A stretch of 64,000 bases of DNA from Streptomyces olivaceoviridis (GTDB lineage Bacteria; Actinomycetota; Actinomycetes; Streptomycetales; Streptomycetaceae). The notes below the pieces were generated by a model. The model was not told where the DNA came from. It made no database searches and saw only the letters and a list, made by a program, of their open reading frames with translations. Numbering within the stretch: the first letter of the stretch is position 1; every line of letters starts with the position of its first letter. The translations under genes and the position numbers were made by a program. Location of the stretch: positions 124,001 through 188,000 of the forward strand of contig NZ_BMUI01000010.1 in assembly GCF_014650115.1 (NCBI RefSeq), read 5' to 3'. Positions 43,248 through 51,884 of this stretch are shown here, piece after piece.

Positions 43248-43990
43248 ACCGGCTGCGGCTGTGGCTGCTGGCCGTCGGCGGCGCGGGCCTGGCCGCCCTG
43301 CTCGTCGCGGCCTGCCTCGACCTGCCCGGCTTCGGCGGGTCCCGCCACCCGTACGGCGACCGCGCCGTCCGCGCCGCCCTCTCCCGGCACACGGCCAACA
43401 CCATCGCCTCCGTCAACTTCGACCAGCGCGCCTACGACACCCTCGGCGAGATGAGCATCCTGTTCGCCGCCGTCCTCGGCTGCGTGGTGCTGCTGCGCGA
43501 GGCCCGCGACGAGCACCGGGCACGGCCCGAACCCGCCGACGTGGCCCGTCCGGTCCGCCGCTACGCCCTGCTCGTGCTGCCCGTCGCCCTGGTCACCGGC
43601 CTGTACGTCATCGCCCACGGCCAGCTCAGTCCCGGCGGCGGCTTCCAGGGCGGGGTCGTCGCCGCGACCGCCCTGCACCTGCTCTACCTGGGCGCCGACT
43701 ACCACGCGCTGGAACGCGTCCGCCCGCTCGGCGTCTACGAGACCACCGACGCGCTCGCCGTCTCCTCCTACCTCGTGCTCGGCGCCGCCGGGATCCTCGC
43801 CGGCACCGCGTTCCTGGCCAACACCCTGCTGCCGTACGGCACGTTCAACACGCTGTCGTCCGGCGGCACCGTCCCCCTGCTGAACGCGGCCATCGGCATG
43901 GAGGTGGCGAGCGCGGTCGTCGTCCTGCTCGCCCACTTCCTCGACCAGGCCGTGGAGATCGAGGAAGAGCACGGGAGGGGAACACCGTGA
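43244..43990 (+). CDS. MrpB-type antiporter subunit with MbhE-like N-terminus
   Basis: 248 residues. Residues about 35-85 (HTANTIASVNFDQRAYDTLGE) are the MbhE-like element; residues about 105-240 are MrpB/MnhB (GLYVIAHGQLSPGGGFQGGVVAA, then a helical bundle to EVASAVVVLLAHFLD). In canonical operons these parts belong to MrpA-C-terminus and MrpB. Integral membrane, start GTG 43244, overlapping the next gene. Confidence 0.85.
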   Translation: MNRLRLWLLAVGGAGLAALLVAACLDLPGFGGSRHPYGDRAVRAALSRHTANTIASVNFDQRAYDTLGEMSILFAAVLGCVVLLREARDEHRARPEPADVARPVRRYALLVLPVALVTGLYVIAHGQLSPGGGFQGGVVAATALHLLYLGADYHALERVRPLGVYETTDALAVSSYLVLGAAGILAGTAFLANTLLPYGTFNTLSSGGTVPLLNAAIGMEVASAVVVLLAHFLDQAVEIEEEHGRGTP

Positions 43991-44337
43991 TGCACGTCCT
44001 GCCGTACCCGGTCGCCGCCTATATCTTCCTGACGGGCTGCTACGGCCTCGCCACCAGCCGGAACCTCATCCACGCCGTCGGCTGCCTCGCGGTCTGCCAG
44101 TCCGCCACCTACGTCCTGCTGCTGGCGGTCGGCTACCGCGACGGCGGCACCGCACCCGTCTTCTCCGACATGAAGCCCGGCTCCCGGCCGCTGGTCGACC
44201 CGGTCGTGCAGGCCCTCACCCTCACCGACGTCGTCGTCGGCGCCACCGTCACCGCGCTGCTGCTCGCCCTCGTCCTCCAGATCGCCAAACGGCACGGCAC
44301 GGTCGACCCCGACGAACTGCGGGAGCTGCGCGGCTGA
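43990..44337 (+). CDS. MrpC-type antiporter subunit (NuoK-like)
   Basis: 115 residues with three transmembrane helices, homologous to NuoK/MnhC: FLTGCYGLATSRNLIHAVGCL, SATYVLLLAVGY, and VDPVVQALTLTDVVVGATVTALLLAL. ATG 43990 overlaps the MrpB stop and its TGA overlaps the MrpD ATG (TGATG). Usual MrpC length is about 112. Confidence 0.88.
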   Translation: MHVLPYPVAAYIFLTGCYGLATSRNLIHAVGCLAVCQSATYVLLLAVGYRDGGTAPVFSDMKPGSRPLVDPVVQALTLTDVVVGATVTALLLALVLQIAKRHGTVDPDELRELRG

Positions 44338-46106
44338 TGCACCACCTGATCCCGCTGCTCGTCGCGATCCCGCTGCTCGGCGCCGCCCTGCTGGTGGCCA
44401 CGGGCCGCCATCTGCCCCGGATCGCCGCCGAACTCACCGGATTCGTCGTCTCCGCAGGCACGGCCGCCCTCGCGCTGATCCTGCTGCTGAACTCCGCCCC
44501 GCCGATGGTCGAGTGGGTCGGCGGCTGGCTGCCCGTCGACGGCGAGAGCGTCGGCATCCTCGTGGTCGGGGACGGCCCGGCGCTCGGCATGGCCGCGCTG
44601 GCCTCACTGCTCACCCTGGCCGCGCTCGCCTACTCCTGGCGCTACTTCGACGAGCCCCCGCGCGACCGCACCGGCTCCTTCACCGCGCTGATGCTGGTCT
44701 TCCAGGGAGCCATGTGCGGCTTCGCCGTCGCGGGCGACCTGTTCAACGCGTTCGTGTTCTTCGAGCTGATGAGCGTGGTCGCCTACGCCCTGACCGGCTA
44801 CCGCATCGACGAGGCCAAGGCCGTACAGGGCGCCCTGACCTTCGGGATCGTCAACTCCCTGGGGGCGTACGCGATGCTGATGGGCATCGCCCTGCTGTAC
44901 GCCCGTACCGGCGAACTGGCCATGGCGAAGATCGGCCGCGGGCTCGACGCCGCCGCCGGGCCGGGCGGGCCGGACGCGCTGGTCCTCGCCTCCTTCGTGC
45001 TGGTGCTGACCGGGCTGCTGGTGAAGGCGGCGGCCGTGCCGTTCCACTTCTGGCTCCCGGACGCGCACGCCGTCGCCCCCACCCCGGTCTGCATGCTCCT
45101 GTCCGGCGTCATGGTGGAACTCGGCGCCTACGGCGTATGGCGGGTGTACGGCACCGTCTTCGCCGGACCCGGCGGCATCCCCGCCGCCGACCTGACCCGC
45201 GCCCTGGTGACGCTCGGCGCCCTCACGGCCGTGACCGGCGCCGTCATGTGCTGGTACCAGCGGCACATCAAACGGCTCCTCGCCTACTCCACCGTCGCCC
45301 ACACCGGCCTGTTCCTCGTCGGCCTGGGCGTCCTCACCCCCGAGGGCGACGACGGGGTCGCCCTGTACCTCCTCGGGCACGCCGGCGTGAAGGCCGCGCT
45401 GTTCGCCTGCGCGGGCGTCCTGCTGGACCGGTTCGGCAGCGTCGACGAGCACGCGCTGCACGGCCGGGCCCGGGGGCAGCTGCGCGCCACCGCCGTGATG
45501 TTCGCCGTCGGCGGCCTCGGCCTGGCCGGCCTGCCGCCGTTCGGTACGGCGCTGGGCAAGGCGATCACCGAGGAGGCGGTCGGCGGCCCGTTCACCGTGG
45601 TGTACGTGGCGGCCTCCGCGATCACCGCCGGCGCGGTCCTGCGGGTCACCGCCCGCGTCTTCCTGGGCCTCGGGCCGCGCCCCGGGGACGCGGAGTACGA
45701 GACCAGCGGCTCCGACGAGGAACCCGAGACGTCCGGCCCGCTGCGCCGGATCCCGGACACCATGACGATCGTGCCCGCCGTGCTGCTCGCCGCCGCCCTC
45801 GCCGTCGGGTTGGCCCCCGGCTTCGGCGCCCTGGTCGCCCGCTCCGTGAACGAGGCCGGCTCGGGCGGCGCCCACGCCTCCGCGCACTGGACCCTGCCCG
45901 GCGTCCTGCTGGGCGTGGCCTCCGCCCTGCTGGCCCTGGCGCTGGCCGGGCTCGCGGTCAGCCGCCCCGGCTGGGTGGCCGCGCCCGGCTGGGCCGCACC
46001 CCTCAGGCGCCTCCAGTCCGGGCACGTGGGCGACTACGTGGCCTGGCTGCTGGTGGGCGCGACCGTGCTGGGGGCGCTGGCCCTGCCGGGGATTCTCGGT
46101 TCCTGA
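44337..46106 (+). CDS. MrpD-type antiporter subunit (NuoN/M-like)
   Basis: 589 residues with about 14 hydrophobic segments. Proton_antipo_M core: GDLFNAFVFFELMSVVAYAL (near 139-158, conserved glutamate), TGLLVKAAAVPFHFWLPDAHAVAPTPV (near 222-248, conserved lysine), and IKRLLAYSTVAHTG. This is the main ion-translocating subunit. A cytoplasmic linker about 450-475 (GDAEYETSGSDEEPETSG) is acidic. It ends the operon; its stop directly abuts the convergent DUF4230 gene. Confidence 0.9.
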   Translation: MHHLIPLLVAIPLLGAALLVATGRHLPRIAAELTGFVVSAGTAALALILLLNSAPPMVEWVGGWLPVDGESVGILVVGDGPALGMAALASLLTLAALAYSWRYFDEPPRDRTGSFTALMLVFQGAMCGFAVAGDLFNAFVFFELMSVVAYALTGYRIDEAKAVQGALTFGIVNSLGAYAMLMGIALLYARTGELAMAKIGRGLDAAAGPGGPDALVLASFVLVLTGLLVKAAAVPFHFWLPDAHAVAPTPVCMLLSGVMVELGAYGVWRVYGTVFAGPGGIPAADLTRALVTLGALTAVTGAVMCWYQRHIKRLLAYSTVAHTGLFLVGLGVLTPEGDDGVALYLLGHAGVKAALFACAGVLLDRFGSVDEHALHGRARGQLRATAVMFAVGGLGLAGLPPFGTALGKAITEEAVGGPFTVVYVAASAITAGAVLRVTARVFLGLGPRPGDAEYETSGSDEEPETSGPLRRIPDTMTIVPAVLLAAALAVGLAPGFGALVARSVNEAGSGGAHASAHWTLPGVLLGVASALLALALAGLAVSRPGWVAAPGWAAPLRRLQSGHVGDYVAWLLVGATVLGALALPGILGS

Positions 46107-46757
46107 TCAGGTGCCGTACGCGATGTGCACCTCCGTGAAGCCGAGGGAGCGCAGCAGGCCCTGGAGCATGCCGGTGGTGTTGCGCTCGGCCCGGGCGGTC
46201 AGCCCGCTGGTGTGTGCCGCGTCCCCGATGTGCCGGACGGCGAGCTGCTGCACGGCCTGCTCGCTGTTGGGGTTGTCGGAGAACAGGTCGCCGAGCCGGT
46301 CCAGCAGCCCGCGCTGCTTGGACACGGCGTAGGAGTGGTCGGGGTCGAGGGCCGGCCTGCCGAGCCGCGCGTGCGGCAGCCGGATGGTGGCGGACGTACG
46401 GTCGTCGTTGACCGTCACGTCCTTGTCGCCGACCCGGCCCAGGTCGACGTAGGCGTCCACGGTGCCCGCGCCGACGTACAGGGTGCGGGTGCCGCGGATG
46501 GCGTCGGGCAGGAACTTCGCGTCCTTGTCCAGGTCCACGACGACCTGGAAGTTGCCCGACGCCGCGTCGTAACGGCTCATGTCCTGGATGGACTTGAGGA
46601 GAGCCGGGCCGGAGCGGTCATGGGTCTCGGTGCCGAACAGGTCCTTGATGCCGGGCAGTACGGCCAGCCGGATGCCGGCGAACAGCACGGCGAGCACCAG
46701 CACGAGCGCCGCCACGGCCTTGGCCCACCCCGGCAGGCGCCTCACGGAAGTCGTCAT
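46107..46757 (-). CDS. DUF4230 membrane-anchored protein
   Basis: 216 residues. One N-terminal membrane anchor (VAALVLVLAVLFAGIRLAV, residues about 14-32), then the DUF4230 pattern: FQVVVDLDKDAKFLPDAIRGT, LYVGAGTVDAYVDLGRV, ATIRLPHARLG, and a C-terminal helical part. Likely exposed outside the membrane; function unknown. AAGGAGG precedes ATG 46757. Its stop is adjacent to the MrpD stop with zero spacing. Confidence 0.83.
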   Translation of the reverse strand: MTTSVRRLPGWAKAVAALVLVLAVLFAGIRLAVLPGIKDLFGTETHDRSGPALLKSIQDMSRYDAASGNFQVVVDLDKDAKFLPDAIRGTRTLYVGAGTVDAYVDLGRVGDKDVTVNDDRTSATIRLPHARLGRPALDPDHSYAVSKQRGLLDRLGDLFSDNPNSEQAVQQLAVRHIGDAAHTSGLTARAERNTTGMLQGLLRSLGFTEVHIAYGT

Positions 46758-46844
46758 CGCGACGGTCCTCCTTCCTGTTGACCGCATGCCCGTCAACAGC
46801 CGGAGCAGACCGGTGCGTCATGTGTGAGATGCGGCCGGCCGGGG

Positions 46845-47225
46845 TCACAGTGAGCCGGACGCGGCCCCGGAGCGGGTCAGGGCCGCGTCCAGGCTCGGCT
46901 GCGGGGGGAGCAGCCGGGCCAGACCGGTGACCCGGAACACGCGCAGCGTCAGCGGGTGCGTGCACACGAGGTGCAACTGCCCGCCGCGCTCCAGCACCCG
47001 GACGCGCGCCCGGTACAGCAGCCGCAGCCCCGAGCCGTCGAAGAACTCCACGGGCCGCAGGTCGATCACGATCCGCGCCCCGGGCCGGTCGGTGGCCCGG
47101 TCGACGAACGGGCCGATCTCCGTCGCCGAGACGATGTCGATCTCACCCCGGAACTCCAGCACCGTGTGCCCGCGGTACGGGTACATGCCCAGTTGCCGGG
47201 GGAGAGGTACGGGTTCGTGTCGCAC
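46845..47225 (-). CDS. STAS-domain anti-sigma-factor antagonist
   Basis: 126 residues. STAS fold with FRGEIDIVSATEI, VIDLRPVEFFDGSGLRLLYR (the phosphorylatable serine in D-G-S-G, near 66) and GGQLHLVCTHPL. In streptomycetes these proteins release sigma factors by binding anti-sigma kinases. Start taken at GTG 47225 (after a GGGAGG 10 bases upstream); GTG 47243 would add a Gly-rich hexapeptide. No anti-sigma partner is adjacent. Confidence 0.85.
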   Translation of the reverse strand: MRHEPVPLPRQLGMYPYRGHTVLEFRGEIDIVSATEIGPFVDRATDRPGARIVIDLRPVEFFDGSGLRLLYRARVRVLERGGQLHLVCTHPLTLRVFRVTGLARLLPPQPSLDAALTRSGAASGSL

Positions 47226-47352
47226 CTCGCCACCACCTCCCACCCGCGCCCGGACGTCGTTTCCCGATCGTCAAGTTACCCTCGATGGAAGGAATTTGAG
47301 CATGTTCGATTGACATATGTCTTCGAGTTTGCGGCTTGTCGGCGCGCAGCGC

Positions 47353-48303
47353 TCAGTCCGCCAGCAGCACCAGCTTGCCCGTCGTCCGCCCGGTGTCGCC
47401 CAGCTCGTGTGCCTTCGCCGCGTCGGCCAGCGGGAACGTCCCGGCGATCGTGGCCTTCAGCCGGCCGGACTCCGCGAGCTCCGCGACCGCCCGCATCCCG
47501 GCCCGGTCGGCGTCGACCAGCATCCGCACCGCCCGCACCCCGAGCCGCTCGGCCTCCTCGTGGAACTCCGCGGAGCCCACCGGCAGGATCGACACCACGA
47601 CACCGCCCGGCCGCAGCACCCGCAGCGAGCGCACGGAGGTCTCGCCGCCCAGGGTGTCCAGGACGACGTCGACGTCCCGCACCGCCTCCGTGACATCCGT
47701 CGTGCGGTAGTCGACCGGCTCGTCCACACCGGTCTCCCGCAGGAAGTCGTGCTTGCCCGCGCTGGCCGTCCCGATCACGTACGCGCCGCGCGCCTTGGCG
47801 ATCTGCACGGCCACATGGCCGACCCCGCCGGCCGCCGCGTGGATCAGCACCCGCTGCCCCGGCCCGACGTCCGCGTGCTCGGTCAGCGCCTGCCAGGCGG
47901 TCAGGGACACCAGCGGCAGCGCGCCCGCCTGCACGTGGTCGAGGGAGGCCGGCTTGTGCACCAGGGCCCGGGCCGGGGCGATGACGTACTCGGCGTGCGA
48001 GCCGTGGCCGAAGGGGTAGGGCAGCATGCCGAAGACCTCGTCGCCGGGCCGGAACGCGGCCACGCCGACCCCGGTCTCCGCGACCTCGCCGGAGACGTCC
48101 CAGCCGAGCACGAACGGGGGCCGGCCCAGGAACCCGCCGGTGGCCCGGTGCTTCCAGTCGGTGGGGTTCACCCCGGCGGCCCGCACCCGGACCAGCACCT
48201 CGTTCGGACGCGGCTTCGGCCGCTCGACCCGCACTTCCCTCAGGACCTCGGGACCGCCGAGAACGTCCTGGCTGATGGCTCGCATCGTGTTCACATCGCT
48301 CAT
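47353..48303 (-). CDS. Zinc-independent MDR oxidoreductase (quinone-oxidoreductase-like)
   Basis: 316 residues. MDR-family: GroES-like N-half (VRAAGVNPTDWKHR), substrate domain GWDVSGEVAETG, and Rossmann motif HAAAGGVGHVAVQIAKARG near 150, with no zinc-binding cysteine cluster. NADPH-dependent reduction of quinones or enones is likely. ATG 48303; diverges from a GlxA-type regulator with an inverted repeat in the short gap, so probably its target. Confidence 0.88.
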   Translation of the reverse strand: MSDVNTMRAISQDVLGGPEVLREVRVERPKPRPNEVLVRVRAAGVNPTDWKHRATGGFLGRPPFVLGWDVSGEVAETGVGVAAFRPGDEVFGMLPYPFGHGSHAEYVIAPARALVHKPASLDHVQAGALPLVSLTAWQALTEHADVGPGQRVLIHAAAGGVGHVAVQIAKARGAYVIGTASAGKHDFLRETGVDEPVDYRTTDVTEAVRDVDVVLDTLGGETSVRSLRVLRPGGVVVSILPVGSAEFHEEAERLGVRAVRMLVDADRAGMRAVAELAESGRLKATIAGTFPLADAAKAHELGDTGRTTGKLVLLAD

Positions 48304-48340
48304 GGTCACCCAGCCTGCCGAAGCGCGCCCGGCCGGGAAA

Positions 48341-48354
48341 TGGCATGAATGCCA
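48341..48354. promoter_or_regulatory. Inverted repeat between oxidoreductase and GlxA regulator
   Basis: TGGCAT-GA-ATGCCA, perfect 6-base arms with 2-base centre, in the 71-base divergent gap. Most plausible as operator of the adjacent GlxA/AraC-type regulator. Confidence 0.6.
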
Positions 48355-48374
48355 AGCTTCGATAGGATCGTGCC

Positions 48375-49331
48375 ATGCGTGGCACACCGAGTCCCGAACG
48401 CGTGGTCGTCCTGGCCCTCGACGGCGTCTACCCCTTCGAGCTGGGCATCCCCAGCCGCATCTTCGGCGCGGCCGACGGTCACTACGAGGTGTTCACCTGT
48501 ACGGTCGACGGCCGCCCGGTGCGCACCAACGCCGACTTCACCGTCGGTGTCGCCCACGGCCCCGAGATCCTGGAGACGGCAGACACGGTGGTCGTCGCCT
48601 CCATGGCGCCCGCCCACATCCCCACCGGGCTGCCGGTCGAGGTCGCCGCCGCACTCGACCGGATCCGCCCGGACGCCCGGATCGTCTCCATCTGCACGGC
48701 TGCCTTCGTCCTCGCCGAGGCCGGACTGCTCGACGGCCGCCGGGCGACCACCCACTGGCAGGTGGCCGACCTGTTCCGCCGCCGCTACCCCCGGGTCGAC
48801 CTCGACCCGGACGTCCTCTTCGTGGACGACGGCCGCATCCTCACCTCCGCCGGCGCGGCCTCCGGCGTCGACATCTGCCTGCACATCGTCCGCACCGACC
48901 ACGGCAGCGAACTGGCGAACGCCGTCGCCCGCCGCTGTGTCGTGCCCCCGTTCCGGGACGGCGGCCAGGCCCAGTACATCGAGCAGCCGGTCCCCGAGAG
49001 CGGCGCCGCCGGCACGGCCGCGACCCGCGCCTGGGCACTGGAGCGGCTGGACGAACCGCTCACCCTGGCGGACCTCGCCGGGCACGCCCGGATGAGCCTG
49101 CGCACCTTCGCCCGCCGCTTCGGCGACGAGGTCGGCCTCAGCCCCGGCCGCTGGCTGATCCAGCAGCGGGTGGCCCGCGCCCGGCACCTGCTGGAGGCCA
49201 GCGACCTGCCGGTGGACCGGATCGCCACCGAGGTGGGCTTCGCCACCGGCGCCTCGCTGCGCCAGCACCTGCACGCGGCGATCGGCGTGTCCCCGCAGGC
49301 CTACCGGAGGACCTTCCAGCGGGCCCGCTGA
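48375..49331 (+). CDS. GlxA-family transcriptional regulator (DJ-1/PfpI domain plus AraC HTH)
   Basis: 318 residues. Residues about 10-175 form a DJ-1/PfpI-like sensing domain (VVVLALDGVYPFELGIPSRI, VSICTAAFVLAEAGLLDG with the nucleophile-position cysteine). Residues about 220-310 are an AraC DNA-binding domain (LADLAGHARMSLRTFARRF, IATEVGFATGASLRQHL). Controls, most likely, the divergent oxidoreductase gene. ATG 48375 immediately follows the short gap. Confidence 0.9.
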   Translation: MRGTPSPERVVVLALDGVYPFELGIPSRIFGAADGHYEVFTCTVDGRPVRTNADFTVGVAHGPEILETADTVVVASMAPAHIPTGLPVEVAAALDRIRPDARIVSICTAAFVLAEAGLLDGRRATTHWQVADLFRRRYPRVDLDPDVLFVDDGRILTSAGAASGVDICLHIVRTDHGSELANAVARRCVVPPFRDGGQAQYIEQPVPESGAAGTAATRAWALERLDEPLTLADLAGHARMSLRTFARRFGDEVGLSPGRWLIQQRVARARHLLEASDLPVDRIATEVGFATGASLRQHLHAAIGVSPQAYRRTFQRAR

Positions 49332-49391
49332 ACGTTCCGTCCGGCTCCGGCGTCGAAGGACCGCACGGAGCACGGGAGAACAGGGGCGGGA

Positions 49392-50246
49392 ATGCGCAGA
49401 GGGCTGGTGGCGACGGCGGTACTGACGGCCGTGACGGTGGGGGCGGTGGCCGGGTGCGACGACGGGCCCGGGCCCGGCCTGGTGGTGGAGGGCACCCCGC
49501 CGCCGACCCCCTACAGCGGACCGCTCGACGTACCCACCAAGGAACTCGACGAGAGCACACCCCGGGCGCTGCGCCTGGCCTCCGGGGCGGCCGGCCGGGC
49601 GCTGGAGTGCGACGGGGAGATCTTCGAGGGCTCCGGACCCGACGGGTGGAGCAGGTCCGACGGCGGGGACACCCCGCAGGAGGGGCTGGCCCTCTACTTC
49701 GACATGGTCCAGCCGGAGGAGCCCGACCACGGGTACCGCGTGGAACGCGAGGAGGCGGACCGGGTCCTGTACTCCTACGACGTGGACGGCCGCACCAAGG
49801 TGGCGGTCGTCGTGGCCAAGGACCAGCAGGACCGGCCCGGCTGGGGTCCCGAGACGCACGCCTCCTGCGACCCGGCCGAACTCCCGGAGAGCTTCACGTC
49901 CACCACGGACTGGCAGATCTGGACCGACCGCGCGGGCCGGAGGGTGCCGGTGGCCCGGCTGCACGGCTCGTCGGGACCGGAGCACTGCGGCTGGCAGTCC
50001 GCCGACTTCCTCGCCCTGGACGACCGGACCTACGCCCGCGACCCCGAGGGCGTGCTGGGCCGGGACGAACTGCTCCGGGCGCCCTACCGCGCGAAGGTCC
50101 GCATGCCCGCGGCCGCCCGGGACACCGGGTACCGCTTCCGTGACCGGCGGCTGTGGCTGACGGCGGACAAGGCGACGGCGTACGTCCGCACGGACCACGG
50201 GGTGGAGGCGTGGCCGCTGGTGAAGGAGGGAGTCGGGTGCGACTGA
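49392..50246 (+). CDS. Hypothetical lipoprotein
   Basis: 284 residues. Signal peptide MRRGLVATAVLTAVTVG with lipobox V-A-G-C at residues 19-22, so exported and lipid-anchored. The mature part starts Pro/Gly-rich, then a soluble acidic alpha/beta region with three cysteines. I do not recognise the family; similar proteins are scattered through streptomycetes. ATG 49392 follows CAGGGGCGGG. Confidence 0.75.
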   Translation: MRRGLVATAVLTAVTVGAVAGCDDGPGPGLVVEGTPPPTPYSGPLDVPTKELDESTPRALRLASGAAGRALECDGEIFEGSGPDGWSRSDGGDTPQEGLALYFDMVQPEEPDHGYRVEREEADRVLYSYDVDGRTKVAVVVAKDQQDRPGWGPETHASCDPAELPESFTSTTDWQIWTDRAGRRVPVARLHGSSGPEHCGWQSADFLALDDRTYARDPEGVLGRDELLRAPYRAKVRMPAAARDTGYRFRDRRLWLTADKATAYVRTDHGVEAWPLVKEGVGCD

Positions 50247-50451
50247 CCGGCGCGGGCGGGGGTTTCGGGGCCGGGTGACGGGATCGTGGGCTCCTCGTCG
50301 CTCCGGGCGCGGAAGGGGCACCGGGCGCCGAGCACGTCCAGCTCGTTGATCCGCTCGGGCGCACCCGGACACGCTGTGGGCGACTCCGTGCGCGGACCGG
50401 GGGCCCACGGCCACACTGATCGGGACGATCACGCAGAGGAGGCCGTACGCC

Positions 50452-50916
50452 ATGACCCCGCCCCCCGCCCGCACCGCCGAACAGCGCAAGAAGGACACCC
50501 TGCGCCGACTGGACCACGACGTCGACGCGTGGGTCGCCACCGCCGGACCCGACGGCGCAGCGCCGTACCTGGTACCGCTGTCGTTCGTGTGGGACGGCAG
50601 TTGCCTGCTGATCGCCACCCCGGCGGACAGCCCCACCGGCCGCAATCTCGTGGCCACCGGCCGCGCCCGCCTCGGCATCGGCCCCACCCGGGACGTCGTC
50701 CTGGTCGACGGCGGCGTCCGCGCGGTGACACCCGAGGACCTGCCCGAGGAGGACGCCGAGGTCTTCGCCGGGAAGACCGGCTTCGACCCGCGCCGACTGG
50801 CCGCCCGCTACCTGTACTTCAGGGTCTTCCCGGAGCGGATCCAGGCCTGGCGCGAGGAGAACGAGCTGCGCGGGCGGGAGCTGATGCGCGACGGACAGTG
50901 GCTGCCCGCCGACTGA
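50452..50916 (+). CDS. Pyridoxamine 5'-phosphate oxidase-family (flavin/F420 split-barrel) protein
   Basis: 154 residues. Split-barrel pattern: WVATAGPDGAAPYLVPLSFVW (about 26-46) and TGRARLGIGPTRDVVLVDG (about 69-87), with a C-terminal helix. Small flavin- or F420-dependent oxidoreductase; substrate unknown. GAGGAGG precedes ATG 50452. Precedes a VOC gene by 52 bases. Confidence 0.82.
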   Translation: MTPPPARTAEQRKKDTLRRLDHDVDAWVATAGPDGAAPYLVPLSFVWDGSCLLIATPADSPTGRNLVATGRARLGIGPTRDVVLVDGGVRAVTPEDLPEEDAEVFAGKTGFDPRRLAARYLYFRVFPERIQAWREENELRGRELMRDGQWLPAD

Positions 50917-50968
50917 ATCCGGGGGCCGGGGATATCCGCTGGGGAGAGGACACTTCCCGGGAGGACCC

Positions 50969-51361
50969 ATGTCACTGGTGAAAGCGGGCGTGGTCGTGCT
51001 GGACTGCGCCGAGCCCGAGAAACTCGCCGAGTTCTACCGCGAGTTGCTGGACGGAGAGCGGGTGAGCGCGTCCGCCAACCTCGTGGAGGTCAGGGGCGCC
51101 GACGGCGTCCGGCTGGCCTTCCGGCGCGATGTCAACGCGACCCCGCCCAGCTGGCCGCGCCCGGAGAACTCCCTCCAGGCCCATCTCGACTTCCTCGTCG
51201 AGGACTTGGACGAGGCCGAGCGACGCGTGGTGGGACTCGGCGGCCGGCCGATCGAGACGCGGGACGCGGCGGGCCCGTACGAGGAACGGGGCTACGCCGA
51301 CCCCGCCGGCCACTCCTTCACCCTGCGCCTGCTGCCGCCGACAGCACCGAAGCAGGGGTGA
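50969..51361 (+). CDS. VOC-family (glyoxalase-like) protein
   Basis: 130 residues with the paired beta-alpha-beta-beta-beta motif of the vicinal oxygen chelate superfamily: VVVLDCAEPEKLAEFYREL, HLDFLVEDLDEAERRV (His metal ligand) and YADPAGHSFTLRLLP (acid/His ligand). GGGAGGA precedes ATG 50969. Function ranges over glyoxalases, dioxygenases and resistance proteins; none can be picked. Confidence 0.85.
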   Translation: MSLVKAGVVVLDCAEPEKLAEFYRELLDGERVSASANLVEVRGADGVRLAFRRDVNATPPSWPRPENSLQAHLDFLVEDLDEAERRVVGLGGRPIETRDAAGPYEERGYADPAGHSFTLRLLPPTAPKQG

Positions 51362-51553
51362 CCGACGGCGCGGGGGCCCGGTCGACGGCGGTGCGGGAAC
51401 GGGGGCGACCGGGCGGCGGCTGCCCGTGGCACCCGGCGAGGCCGGCGGACGGCGGGGGTGCCGGGGTGGCGGCGGTGGTGCCGGGGCGGGGATGAACCCC
51501 GGCGCCGCGACGGTGGTCGGCCGGGGCGCCGGGGCAGGGGGCGGTCGGTCCGG

Positions 51554-51856
51554 TCAGTCCCGGCCGCCCTTGTCGGTCGCCGGCCACACGCCCGTCGACC
51601 GGGCGATGGCCTTCGCGCCGGTGCGGTCCACGGCGCTGCGCACCACCGCGAAGATCGCGCCCTGGACCGCCGCGGCCAGCAGGATCTCGCCCCAGCCGCG
51701 GTCCGGGTCCAGGGCGTCGGGGGCGTCCTCCTCGTGCCGGATCGCCATCCACGCCTTGCGGAAGGCCATACCGGCCAGCGCGCCGCCCGCCCAGCTGAGC
51801 ACGAATCCGACCGGCTGGTAGACGAGAGGGAGCTTCTTCTTCTTGTTCTTGGCCAT
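51554..51856 (-). CDS. DUF4235 membrane protein
   Basis: 100 residues. Short Lys-rich start (MAKNKKKKLPLVYQPVGF), then two helices VLSWAGGALAGMAFRKAWM and ILLAAAVQGAIFAVVRSAVDR. This is the DUF4235 pattern frequent in actinobacteria; function unknown. Lies 28 bases upstream of nothing on its strand but ends its own unit; GST gene begins downstream on the left side of the opposite layout. Confidence 0.85.
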   Translation of the reverse strand: MAKNKKKKLPLVYQPVGFVLSWAGGALAGMAFRKAWMAIRHEEDAPDALDPDRGWGEILLAAAVQGAIFAVVRSAVDRTGAKAIARSTGVWPATDKGGRD

Positions 51857-51884
51857 GTGTGACTACTTCCTCGTCAATCGGCCC

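Noticed and set aside
44604..46025. 473-residue minus-strand frame across mrpD
   Set aside because: Low-complexity Gly/Gln/Glu/Ala shadow; the plus frame encodes a standard MrpD with conserved lysine and glutamate.
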